Source: Opitutaceae bacterium
GTDB lineage: Bacteria > Verrucomicrobiota > Verrucomicrobiia > Opitutales > Opitutaceae
Assembly (NCBI GenBank): GCA_015075305.1
Contig: JABTUS010000011.1
Coordinates: 124,001 to 188,000 of the forward strand
Direction: 5' to 3'
Length of the DNA: 64,000 bases
Part shown: piece after piece, positions 37,405 to 45,053 of the stretch
Layout: every line of letters starts with the position of its first letter
Numbering within the stretch: position 1 is the stretch's first letter
Notes under the pieces: model-generated
What the model was told of the DNA's origin: nothing
Databases searched by the model: none
Seen by the model: the letters and a program-made list of their open reading frames with translations, nothing else
Made by a program: the position numbers and the translations under genes

Positions 37405-37443
37405 TCGAAACGGTTAAGGGATGATCGTCTTCCCTTTTTGCCA

Positions 37444-37467
37444 CCTGCGAAAGCCTAAAATCGCAGG
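37444..37467. promoter_or_regulatory. Inverted repeat between LuxR and GAF-HlyD genes
   Basis: CCTGCGA (37444-37450) and TCGCAGG (37461-37467) form a perfect 7-bp inverted repeat with a 10-base spacer in the 127-bp gap. It could be an operator for the adjacent LuxR-type regulator, or a weak terminator or attenuator splitting the cluster into two expression units. Confidence 0.45.
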
Positions 37468-37531
37468 GGAAGAATGCTCTAATGAAGGATGTTTGCGCAG
37501 AGGTGTGTGCTGTTTGGAATTTGAAGGGTAA

Positions 37532-38632
37532 CTACCCGGATCTGACGAGACCGATGAACTGAAGGCGGGTCTTTGCGCCGGCCTTGCGGAGAATGTTGCG
37601 AATATGGGTTTTCACCGTGGGGAGCGCAATCTTAAGCCGAGTGCCAATCTCGTCCGCGGAATGCCCCCTGAGAATGAGATCGGCCATCTGGACCTCGCGG
37701 CGTGAAAAGTCAAAGCGTTCGGCGAGCCGTGAGAGACTGGGAACCCCCTGGGTCTGCTGGGTGCTTGCGATCGACGACGTGAGCAGGAGATAGGGACGCA
37801 ATCCAAGCGTGCTTCGCATGGCCAGGTATCGTACCGCGCCGACCACGCGTTGTTCCTCGGAGATTTTTTTCGCAAGATTGACGACAGGGCCTTGCGAGAC
37901 GACGAGGCGACCGCCGGTGGGCGGCAGCTTGACATCGACCAGTGTGCGAAACGCTTCGAAGCAGGCCTTCTGCCAGACCTCGGGCAGTGCGGTGGAGCGC
38001 GGAAGCGAAAGCGACTGAGCCTTCGATCCATGCTCCCAGAGCATGAGGTGCTGGCGGAAGTTTCGGCTCTCGAAAAGCGGGCGCTGCTGGTTGTCGAGCA
38101 CACAGATGCCCTCCGGATGAAGATTGCTGACGAGCCGGAACAGACCGACCATGAACTCCTGCTCCTGCTGCTCGGCGAGCACGGTGAAGGCCTTGCGCAC
38201 ATGCGTGCCCGTCCAGGCAAGCAGCTCCAGGTCCGTCTGGTTGAATGGGCCGCGCTCCGGGCGGCGGAAGACAAACAGGATCAACGGTGGCGTCTGGGCG
38301 TCTCCGACCTGCAGGATCCGGCGAATCCAGTTGGGCCCGGGAATGAGCTCGCCTGCGAGCGTCTCGACAACCTGCGGGGTGAGCCGCCCGCCGGGAGCGA
38401 GCGATTCGATTCCCTGGCGGGCTGCCTGGGTCAGCAGGGGCCCTGTGGGCCTGACACCCTGCCCCATGAAAAGCTGGCGGTCACCCGCCTGAAAACTCGG
38501 CGGCAGGAAGATCCCCCAGGCGTCGATGGAAAGCTGCAGCCAGATCCTGCCCAGCGCCTGCTCAAAGCCCCGAAGTGTTCGATGCAGGCACAGGTCAACC
38601 AGGCTGTCGGTGAGCTGCTGCCAGTTGGCCAT
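37532..38632 (-). CDS. LuxR-family transcriptional regulator with N-terminal sensor-like domain
   Basis: The 366-residue product ends with a GerE/LuxR helix-turn-helix: FDFSRREVQMADLILRGHSA, DEIGTRLKIALPTVKTHIRN, ILRKAGAKTRLQFIGL. The N-terminal ~290 residues contain a GAF/PAS-like pattern (IWLQLSIDAWGIFLPPSFQ; NQTDLELLAWTGTHVRKAF; LVSNLHPEGICVLDNQQRPL). There is no receiver domain. It is embedded between the M50-HlyD gene (6 bp upstream in gene order) and the GAF-HlyD gene, so it very probably regulates the export cluster or its cargo. The ligand is unknown. Confidence 0.88.
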   Translation of the reverse strand: MANWQQLTDSLVDLCLHRTLRGFEQALGRIWLQLSIDAWGIFLPPSFQAGDRQLFMGQGVRPTGPLLTQAARQGIESLAPGGRLTPQVVETLAGELIPGPNWIRRILQVGDAQTPPLILFVFRRPERGPFNQTDLELLAWTGTHVRKAFTVLAEQQEQEFMVGLFRLVSNLHPEGICVLDNQQRPLFESRNFRQHLMLWEHGSKAQSLSLPRSTALPEVWQKACFEAFRTLVDVKLPPTGGRLVVSQGPVVNLAKKISEEQRVVGAVRYLAMRSTLGLRPYLLLTSSIASTQQTQGVPSLSRLAERFDFSRREVQMADLILRGHSADEIGTRLKIALPTVKTHIRNILRKAGAKTRLQFIGLVRSG

Positions 38633-38638
38633 GTGCCG

Positions 38639-40861
38639 TCAGTGGTGCGGCCGCCGGTAGCCGAGCAGACGCATCAGCCAGCGGCCGATCCGCGATGCGT
38701 AACTGGTTTCCCGTCCGGCGATGGTGACCTGGGCGCGCATGCCCTCGATTGTGAACTGATCCGGCCTTGCGTCGAGCTGCGCTTCCGCGAGGTAGATCGG
38801 ATAGTCGGGCATCTGACCCGGACGCGCACCTCCACTCAGGGGCACCGGACCACCGAACACGCTGAGCATGCCCGCGGTGTATTCATGAACCGTGGCGGGC
38901 TGTCGCGGCACGCTGCTGATGGTCGTCTCGAAACGGCTGCCGTCGGCTCTCCAGCGTCCGGTGACCTCGTTGCCGACATCGACAACTTCCGCCTCCGCCT
39001 CCGAGAGCGGAACGAGCAGCCGCAGTTTTGTGGGATCCACAATGCGCATGAGTATCGACGTTGGATCGGCATAGCGTCCGACGAGTTCATCCATGCGGCG
39101 CGACCAGACGACTCCATCGCGACCGGCGCGGATGACCAGGCGGTCGACATCGGACTGCGCACGCGCAACCTCCGATGCGGCGATGTCCATTGATTTGGCC
39201 GCCTCGGGCAGCGCTTCGCTGGACTTCCAGTTGGGTGTTGATTGCAGCGTGGCAAAACGCAGCCGCGCCCTGTCCAGATCATTTTGCTTCTGGAGAAGAT
39301 CCGCCACGAGGGAGGAGTTTTCCAGTCGCACCAGGACATCCCCGGCCTTGACGGACTGGCCGGTGGAAACCAGCACTTCGGTCACCATGCCGGTGACCTG
39401 CGGCGAAATGTCCTCCGCCCCGGCGGCGCTGACCACCGCCTGTTCCGACACATAGAACCGGGTCGGCACGGTGAAGAGCAGCAGCACGATCACCGCGAGT
39501 ATGCCGAGCGAGCGCAGGACGTACCAGCGCGTGGGGCCCGACTTGACGATGTGAGCTCCGGGACTGAACGCATCCATAAAAACCTTGATGAAGGGAAGAG
39601 CGACGAATGAACCCTCGACGAAAATTCCCAGGAGAAGCCCGATGTCATGCAAGCCATACGGCGCGAGTACGCGCGCAAAAATCTGCGTCAGCCCGTAAAT
39701 GATGAAGATCATGTACAGGTAGGCGAAGATGGCGTAGATGAGAAAAACGCTGCCCCGCGTGTCGGATGTCATCAGCGCCGCCTGCTGCCCATTGCGATAG
39801 CCGAGCAGCAGGCGCTGCAGGTGGTACGAGCAGTAGGCGATGGCCTTTGCACGCAGATTGGGAATCTCCAGCAGGTCGCAAACGACGTAATAGCCGTCGA
39901 AACGCATCAGTGGATTGGCATTGAACAGGAGTGTGTTGACGCTCGCAATCAGCATCGCGTTGAACGCGAGATTGCGCGCCACGCCGTCGGGAAAAAGCAG
40001 CCAGAGATGCGCCGCGATCGAGGCCAGGTTGAGTTCGACGAACACGCCGGCGATCGTCGTGTAGAGTTTGTGGCGCTTGTGCCGCATCATCCACGCGTCC
40101 GAAGCGTCCACGTAGCCGCAGGGCGTGAAGCACATGAGGCAGAAGCCCATCTCGTGCACCTCCCCCCCGAAGCGCCGGCAGGTCGTCGCATGCGCAAACT
40201 CGTGCATGCTCTTGATGAAGATGATCGTCACCCACACGAGGGCGAGATTGCTGGCGGAGAAGAAATTGATCCCGGGATTGGCAATCTCGTCGCGGTTGAT
40301 CGCCAGGCGCACCAGCGTGCCCGCGATGAAGAGCAGGCTCAGGGCGACGAACCAGCGGGTCCAGAAAAAGCGGACCGCGTGCACGACCTTGCCGAGCCAC
40401 GGGCTGGGATCGAGGAGCGGGACCTTGAAGAAAAGCACTCCGGAAACCACCTTGCCCCAGACCATGAGCCAGTGGTTTGGCCGGAGTTTTGCCTTGCGCG
40501 CCGTGTCGATGAACGACCGCGCATTGATGCTCAGCAGTCCGCCCGTGCCGAGCTGGTTGACGAACGTCGCGATGTCCTCGAGCGAGCGGTCCGAGTTGGG
40601 ATAATGCTCGAGATACGCGGCGTAGATCTCGCGCATCTTCCGCCGGCCGTCCATCAGGCCGACGATGTAGGCCTCCTCGGGCTGCAGGCGGAAATACGTG
40701 AGCGACAGCGGGTCCTTGACGACGTAGTAGTCCTCGAACTTGAAGAGCTGCCGGCGGATCACGAGGTCGACCCGCAGCGGGGCGGGCACCGACTCGGCCA
40801 TCATCAGCCATTCCGGTGAAACCGTCGGTGCGGGGGGAATCGTCGCCAGCGTGCCGCTCAT
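38639..40861 (-). CDS. Multi-pass M50-type metalloprotease fused to HlyD adaptor, with PqqD/RRE-like N-terminus
   Basis: The 740-residue protein has three parts. Residues about 38-112 (VVKDPLSLTYFRLQPEEAYI, VGLMDGRRKMREIYAAYLEH, LEDIATFVNQLGTGGLLS) look like a PqqD winged-helix, the fold that recognises leader peptides in RiPP systems. Several membrane helices follow, with the zinc motif HEFAH (H220-E221-H224, in KSMHEFAHATTCRRFGG) and the third-ligand motif NANPLMRFDGYYVV (Asp322), both as in M50 site-2 proteases. The C-terminal third is a HlyD adaptor: ISPQVTGMVTEVLVSTGQSV, KAGDVLVRLENSSLVADLLQ, a coiled coil, and RLVIRAGRDGVVWSRRMDEL. It overlaps the TolC gene by 4 bp (ATGA). The protein may recognise, process and hand over a substrate in one chain. 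Related to the peptide zinc metalloprotease group near bacteriocin and peptide export genes; the RRE call is inference. Confidence 0.85.
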   Translation of the reverse strand: MSGTLATIPPAPTVSPEWLMMAESVPAPLRVDLVIRRQLFKFEDYYVVKDPLSLTYFRLQPEEAYIVGLMDGRRKMREIYAAYLEHYPNSDRSLEDIATFVNQLGTGGLLSINARSFIDTARKAKLRPNHWLMVWGKVVSGVLFFKVPLLDPSPWLGKVVHAVRFFWTRWFVALSLLFIAGTLVRLAINRDEIANPGINFFSASNLALVWVTIIFIKSMHEFAHATTCRRFGGEVHEMGFCLMCFTPCGYVDASDAWMMRHKRHKLYTTIAGVFVELNLASIAAHLWLLFPDGVARNLAFNAMLIASVNTLLFNANPLMRFDGYYVVCDLLEIPNLRAKAIAYCSYHLQRLLLGYRNGQQAALMTSDTRGSVFLIYAIFAYLYMIFIIYGLTQIFARVLAPYGLHDIGLLLGIFVEGSFVALPFIKVFMDAFSPGAHIVKSGPTRWYVLRSLGILAVIVLLLFTVPTRFYVSEQAVVSAAGAEDISPQVTGMVTEVLVSTGQSVKAGDVLVRLENSSLVADLLQKQNDLDRARLRFATLQSTPNWKSSEALPEAAKSMDIAASEVARAQSDVDRLVIRAGRDGVVWSRRMDELVGRYADPTSILMRIVDPTKLRLLVPLSEAEAEVVDVGNEVTGRWRADGSRFETTISSVPRQPATVHEYTAGMLSVFGGPVPLSGGARPGQMPDYPIYLAEAQLDARPDQFTIEGMRAQVTIAGRETSYASRIGRWLMRLLGYRRPHH

Positions 40862-42441
40862 GGCATGACCTCGGGGCCGACATCGCGCCCTCCGGGCAGG
40901 GCGCCGCCGACCGTGTACTCGATCTGCGCCACCGTTGCGTTCAGCGTCAGGACCGCCTCAGCCCGGGCGTTCTCCGCGCGAAGAAGAACCTCCTCCATCT
41001 CGAGCACCTGCTGCAGCGTCGCCTGGCCAAGCTCGTATCCGCGTTTTGAATACGCGAGCGATTTCTCCGCCAGCACCCTCGCCTCCTCCTGCGCGGACAG
41101 CGAGGCCCTTGCGAGCTCGAGCCCGCCGTAGAGGTCGGCCACCTCGGTGCGCACCTTGAGGTCCATGTCTTCCAGCCGCACCTGGGAGATGCGCTGCTCG
41201 GCCTGGTAGGCCCGGGTGCGCGACCGCACGGCATTGCCGTCAAAAATCGGCCAGCGCCCGCTGATGCCGGCGGACCAGCCGTCGAGGTCGCGCTTGTAGT
41301 TGTAGTAGGACGAGCGGTAGCCATAGCCCGCATTGGCCTCGATCTTTGGAAAGGCGTCGCTTCTGACGGCCCTCACGACCGCATCGGCGATCTGGGTTTG
41401 AAGCTGGGCGGACTGCAGGTCCAGGCGGCGCGCGACAGCCAAGCTGATGGCTTCATCACGGGGCAGCTTGAATGAATCGGGCTCAAGCCGGCCGGAGAGC
41501 GTGAACGACGTCATTGAGTCCCCGGGCGGGGGCAGGTAGAGCTGCCGGGCGAAATCGATGCGCGACTGCTGACGGTCGCGCTGGGCCTTTACGATGTCGG
41601 CCTGCGCGAGACGAAGTTCGGTCTGGGCTCGCAGGTGATCGAGCTCGGTCTGTTCGCCGAGCTTCCAGCGGCGTTCCGTGAATTCGGCGATCTGGCGGAC
41701 GGATTCCTCGCGACGCCGGGCATTCGCGAGCGTGGCTTCACGAAACAGGACGGCCTCATAGTGCTGTTTGACCAGCGCCACCGTGCGGTAGGCTGCGAGC
41801 TGCAGGGCAAGGCGGGTTTGCAGTGTCTTCAGTTTCTCGCTTTTGACCGAGTTGGAAATGCCGCCGCCGTCGAAAAGGAGCTGCCTCAATTCCATGCGGA
41901 TGTCGTAGCTGCGGTCGGCCAGCGCGGTCCGCGGATTGGTGACATTCGGACCGGCATCGAGGGAGTTTGGATCCCGCCAGTCCTGTCCGCCGGTGACCGC
42001 CACCTGCGGTCGCCTGCGCGAGCCGGCCTCGACGGCGAGGTTGGTCTGCCGCTCGACCATCAGTTTTGCCTCAACCAGTGCCGGATTGGCGGCGAGTGCC
42101 CGGGAGATCGCGGTGTCAAGCGTCCAGACGTAGCCGGGTGCGGACAATTCGGGCGAGAGCCCAGGCAGGCCGCGCAAGGGAGCTGCGGGAGTTTCTTTGC
42201 GGAAGAAGATCCATCGGCGCCCCTGGCGGCCGCTCATTACGGCCTCAGGCCCTGCGTCGTCCCTGTGATCCGGAAGTATCTTCCTGAGCAACGATCGATA
42301 CCACGGCTGGCCCGGTTCAGCCGGGCCTTCCGCGGCCCTTGCCGTGATCGGCGTGGCAACGACCGCCGCGCATGCAATCATCAACGCCAGGCCATTCCCC
42401 AGCGTGGCTCCACGGCCTTTTGAAATCGTTCGCCTCAACAT
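40858..42441 (-). CDS. TolC-family outer-membrane efflux protein
   Basis: The 527-residue protein starts with a signal peptide (ALMIACAAVVATPITARAAE). OEP repeats follow: VWTLDTAISRALAANPALVE, KLMVERQTNLAVEAGSRRRP, and YGYRSSYYNYKRDLDGWSAG with GISGRWPIFDGNAVRSRTRA. The long coiled helices contain ESVRQIAEFTERRWKLGEQT and LDHLRAQTELRLAQADIVKA. TolC trimers form the channel through outer membrane and periplasm for type I secretion and efflux. It is the first gene of the export cluster and overlaps the next gene by 4 bp. A 215-bp divergent region upstream probably holds the promoter. Confidence 0.9.
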   Translation of the reverse strand: MLRRTISKGRGATLGNGLALMIACAAVVATPITARAAEGPAEPGQPWYRSLLRKILPDHRDDAGPEAVMSGRQGRRWIFFRKETPAAPLRGLPGLSPELSAPGYVWTLDTAISRALAANPALVEAKLMVERQTNLAVEAGSRRRPQVAVTGGQDWRDPNSLDAGPNVTNPRTALADRSYDIRMELRQLLFDGGGISNSVKSEKLKTLQTRLALQLAAYRTVALVKQHYEAVLFREATLANARRREESVRQIAEFTERRWKLGEQTELDHLRAQTELRLAQADIVKAQRDRQQSRIDFARQLYLPPPGDSMTSFTLSGRLEPDSFKLPRDEAISLAVARRLDLQSAQLQTQIADAVVRAVRSDAFPKIEANAGYGYRSSYYNYKRDLDGWSAGISGRWPIFDGNAVRSRTRAYQAEQRISQVRLEDMDLKVRTEVADLYGGLELARASLSAQEEARVLAEKSLAYSKRGYELGQATLQQVLEMEEVLLRAENARAEAVLTLNATVAQIEYTVGGALPGGRDVGPEVMP

Positions 42442-42656
42442 GCAAAGGTTAACTTCTGATGTGAAACCCTTCCTCTGGCTAGGAATAAATCGCGGCGCTC
42501 GGGCTTCGAAAAACCATGGATCAAGGGATTCTTGCGCCTATGAATTGCAGGGCCAGCCTGTGGTTGCGCGTCCGAAGTTATTGTTCCCCGGACTTTTCTT
42601 CCGCGTTTTTCGACTTATGATCGACAGATGCACCCAGGGAGGATCCATCCATAGCC

Positions 42657-43085
42657 ATGACCGACGGTGAACTGCTGCGAGAACTGGTGCAACGGAGCAT
42701 CGGTTGGAAGCGTGTCCTGGAAAAATTGCGCATGACCCATCGTGTGCTGATGGGACGCGCAGCCGAGCCGGTGGCGTGGACCGCTGGCGATACGCTGGGT
42801 ACCTGGTCATGGTTTGGCTATTACTGGCAGAAGGAGCGATTCTGGTTTGGATACGGTTGCCGCGACGGCAGCTGGCAGCCGACCCTCTCGGCTGACGTCC
42901 GCAGTCCTCATGCGCAATCATGGCTTCAGTTGCGTGCGCAGCTTCCGGCCACGTGGGAGCCGGAAGTCGCGGGGGATTTTGCATACCTCTGGTCGGATCT
43001 GGCGGGAAAGGATTTAGAAGTTCAGGGACAGTGGTTTCATGACCGCTCCCTGGAGCTCAACGAGTACTCCCTGCTTCGCCGTTGA
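42657..43085 (+). CDS. Small protein of unknown function
   Basis: A 142-residue frame with ATG start at 42657, no signal or membrane segment. Tryptophan- and tyrosine-rich core phrases: WTAGDTLGTWSWFGYYWQK, RFWFGYGCRDGSWQPTLSA and LPATWEPEVAGDFAYLWSDL. I do not recognise a family. It is divergent from the TolC gene and precedes the ABC ATPase by 135 bp. Confidence 0.5.
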   Translation: MTDGELLRELVQRSIGWKRVLEKLRMTHRVLMGRAAEPVAWTAGDTLGTWSWFGYYWQKERFWFGYGCRDGSWQPTLSADVRSPHAQSWLQLRAQLPATWEPEVAGDFAYLWSDLAGKDLEVQGQWFHDRSLELNEYSLLRR

Positions 43086-43220
43086 GGAACCGGGTTGCCT
43101 TCAAACTTTCAATTCAGCCTGTCCACACGCGCCCGCCCAACGCTGATTTTGAAACATCCGGCCGATAATCGCGTTTTCATTCAGTGAAACTCGTGGTTCG
43201 ATGGATGCCATTGGGCTATT

Positions 43221-44552
43221 ATGAGTTCCCCCATTCTGTCGGTCGACAACGTCTCGAAAGACTATCGGCTTTGGCATGCACCGTCGGATCGGCTGATTGC
43301 ACCGATGCTGGAATCGATGGCTTCGATTCCGATGATGCCAGCTGCCTGGCGCGAGGGGATGCGCCGGTCCGCGGAAAAGCGGGCCCGTAGGTTTCATGCG
43401 CTCCATCCCGTATCTTTTGACCTGAATCGCGGAGAGAGCCTGGGGATCATCGGTCGCAACGGAGCGGGGAAAAGCACGTTGCTCCAGATCATCGCCGGCA
43501 CGCTGAGTCCCAGTACGGGGAAGGTGGCGTGCAGCGGTCGTGTTGCGGCGCTGTTGGAACTGGGGTCCGGCTTCAATCTTGATTTTACAGGACGGGAAAA
43601 CGTGCTGCTGACGGCGAGTCTGCAGGGAATGACCACAAGGGAGGCCGAGGACGCGCTGGCGGAGGTTGTTTCCTTTGCGTCAATCGGCGATTTCCTGGAT
43701 CAGCCGGTGAAGACTTATTCCAGCGGCATGATGGTGCGCCTCGCGTTTGCGGCCCAGACCATCCTGGAGCCCGAGCTGTTTATTGTGGATGAGGCGCTGG
43801 CCGTGGGGGATATCTTTTTTCAGGCGCAGTGCGCGCGTTTTTTCAAGGAACGCCTGGCGAATGGCATGACGCTGCTATTGGTCAGCCATGACCTGCCTTC
43901 GGTGAAGGCGCTTTGCAAGAACGCGCTCGTTCTGCATGAAGGACGGCCGGTTTTTTACGGACCCAGCGCCGAGGCGGTGAGTTATTTTCACGCGCTGCAC
44001 CAACCGGCGCGGCAGGTGGCGGCCGGCGCGACGGCACCCCGGCAGTCGCGATTGATGGAAAACGAGCGCCGCAACTGGCGGGAAGGGGCGTCGGAGGCAG
44101 GCTCGAGGACAGTCGAGATCGTGGCGGTGCGTCTGCTCGATGCGCAGGGCCGTCCGGCGTCGGTTTTTGAGCTCGGCGATGATGTTGTTTGTGAGTGCGT
44201 GGTGGAATCCACGATCGACGTGGCAGAGCTCCAGTTTTCGATGGAAGTGACCACGCGGCACAATTTTGTGGTTTTCGGCGTTTCGAGCTGCCATTTGGAC
44301 TTGCCCCTTTACCAAGCGGAGGCAGGGCAGCAATTCCTGGTGAGGTACAAGTGGACGGCGTCGTTGGGCGCTGGGGAGTACCTGATCGATCTGGCGGTGG
44401 GCATGGGGGACCGCGGGGATGGAGCGCCTTTGGCGCTGTTGCACAGGCTGGGGCATGTGGCAGCATTCAGTGTGCACCACGGTCCCTTCAAGCCCCGGTT
44501 TTTCGGTGTTTCCGATCTGAAACCCAGCATTGAAAAGACCGATTTTTCATAG
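43221..44552 (+). CDS. Wzt-like ABC transporter ATP-binding protein with C-terminal glycan-binding-type domain
   Basis: The 443-residue product has an ABC ATPase core: Walker A GRNGAGKSTLLQ, Q-loop region LLELGSGFNLDFTGRENVLL, signature TYSSGMMVRLAFAAQTI, Walker B ELFIVDEALAVGDIFF and H-loop LLLVSHDLPSVKAL. The C-terminal ~170 residues (SRTVEIVAVRLLDAQGRPAS; LGAGEYLIDLAVGMGDRGDG) match the Wzt C-terminal beta-sandwich that binds O-antigen or similar glycans before export. The usual membrane partner (Wzm) is not adjacent. It could act with a permease elsewhere. It neighbours the export cluster and the giant protein, but a role with them is not shown. Confidence 0.88.
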   Translation: MSSPILSVDNVSKDYRLWHAPSDRLIAPMLESMASIPMMPAAWREGMRRSAEKRARRFHALHPVSFDLNRGESLGIIGRNGAGKSTLLQIIAGTLSPSTGKVACSGRVAALLELGSGFNLDFTGRENVLLTASLQGMTTREAEDALAEVVSFASIGDFLDQPVKTYSSGMMVRLAFAAQTILEPELFIVDEALAVGDIFFQAQCARFFKERLANGMTLLLVSHDLPSVKALCKNALVLHEGRPVFYGPSAEAVSYFHALHQPARQVAAGATAPRQSRLMENERRNWREGASEAGSRTVEIVAVRLLDAQGRPASVFELGDDVVCECVVESTIDVAELQFSMEVTTRHNFVVFGVSSCHLDLPLYQAEAGQQFLVRYKWTASLGAGEYLIDLAVGMGDRGDGAPLALLHRLGHVAAFSVHHGPFKPRFFGVSDLKPSIEKTDFS

Positions 44553-44560
44553 CGCCGGAG

Positions 44561-44604
44561 ATTTTCACGCGGAGTCGCGAGGACGCGAAGGCGGAGAGAA
44601 AATA
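44561..44604 (+). repeat. Short G/A/C-rich repeat block, copy 1
   Basis: The block reads ATTTTCACGCGGAGTCGCGA then GGACGCGAAGGCGGAG. It resembles the block at 55480-55553, which has GGTTTCACGCGAAGACGCAA with several GACGCAAA/GACGCGAA units. Both follow an AGCGCCGGA motif and both sit beside a REP-like copy. Such blocks act as dispersed repeat families; origin unknown. Confidence 0.55.
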
Positions 44605-44624
44605 GCGGAGAGGTTTCATTCCCT

Positions 44625-44656
44625 TGGAGGGGCACGCTCCGTCGTGACCAGGGGAC
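44625..44656 (+). repeat. REP-like palindrome copy B
   Basis: Reads TGGAGGGGCACGCTCCGTCG then TGACCAGGGGACG, one base different from the consensus. It sits between the ABC ATPase gene and the giant gene, in the same orientation as copies C and E. Confidence 0.75.
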
Positions 44657-44933
44657 GAACGGCGCGTAACAGCGGCGAATAAATCGCCCATACCGCAAAA
44701 TGAAAACAGGGACAGGCTATCACGATTTCCACGCCATCGGATGGCAATTAAAGCCAAATTTTCAGCCAATCAGAAACATTAACATCATTCTTTCGGACTA
44801 AAACCGCACCCGATTTTTACACAGAATTGCGCAAATTTTGGCTCAATTTTTTGGCATCGGGATTCGGCGAAACGGATGATGCATTTTTCCCGCCTCTGCA
44901 CATCGGGATTTGAGAGGGAGAATTAGACATCAA

Positions 44934-44951
44934 ATCATCCTTTAGGATGAT
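44934..44951. promoter_or_regulatory. Perfect inverted repeat upstream of the giant gene
   Basis: ATCATCC and GGATGAT pair perfectly with a TTTA loop, about 100 bp before the giant gene's ATG. It may be an operator or an RNA hairpin; AT-rich DNA follows. Confidence 0.45.
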
Positions 44952-45001
44952 AGTAATTTCCGGTGGCTTTCTGCTACTCTCTTTCCGCCTAAAAGTGATT
45001 A

Positions 45002-45017
45002 GCCGCCTCACGGCGGC
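45002..45017 (+). promoter_or_regulatory. Leader hairpin before the giant gene
   Basis: GCCGCC-TCAC-GGCGGC forms a compact GC hairpin, about 36 bases before the ATG. It may stabilise the leader or gate translation of this very long mRNA. Confidence 0.4.
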
Positions 45018-45053
45018 GGGTTACTCCTTACGCAGTAGATAACCAAAAACAAA

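Larger units (their letters stand above)
44553..45053. other. Intergenic leader of the giant protein gene
   Basis: These 501 bp carry a REP-like copy and the short-repeat block at the left, and AT-rich DNA with two hairpins near the right. They must hold the promoter and the 5' leader of the giant gene. The leader ends ATAACCAAAAACAAA before ATG: an A-rich, unstructured site without a Shine-Dalgarno, which would suit S1-dependent initiation. No gene was seen. Confidence 0.5.

Noticed and set aside
39647-40819. Plus-strand open frame of 390 codons over the M50 gene
   Set aside because: Shadow of the protease gene, whose zinc motif and TolC overlap fix the true strand.
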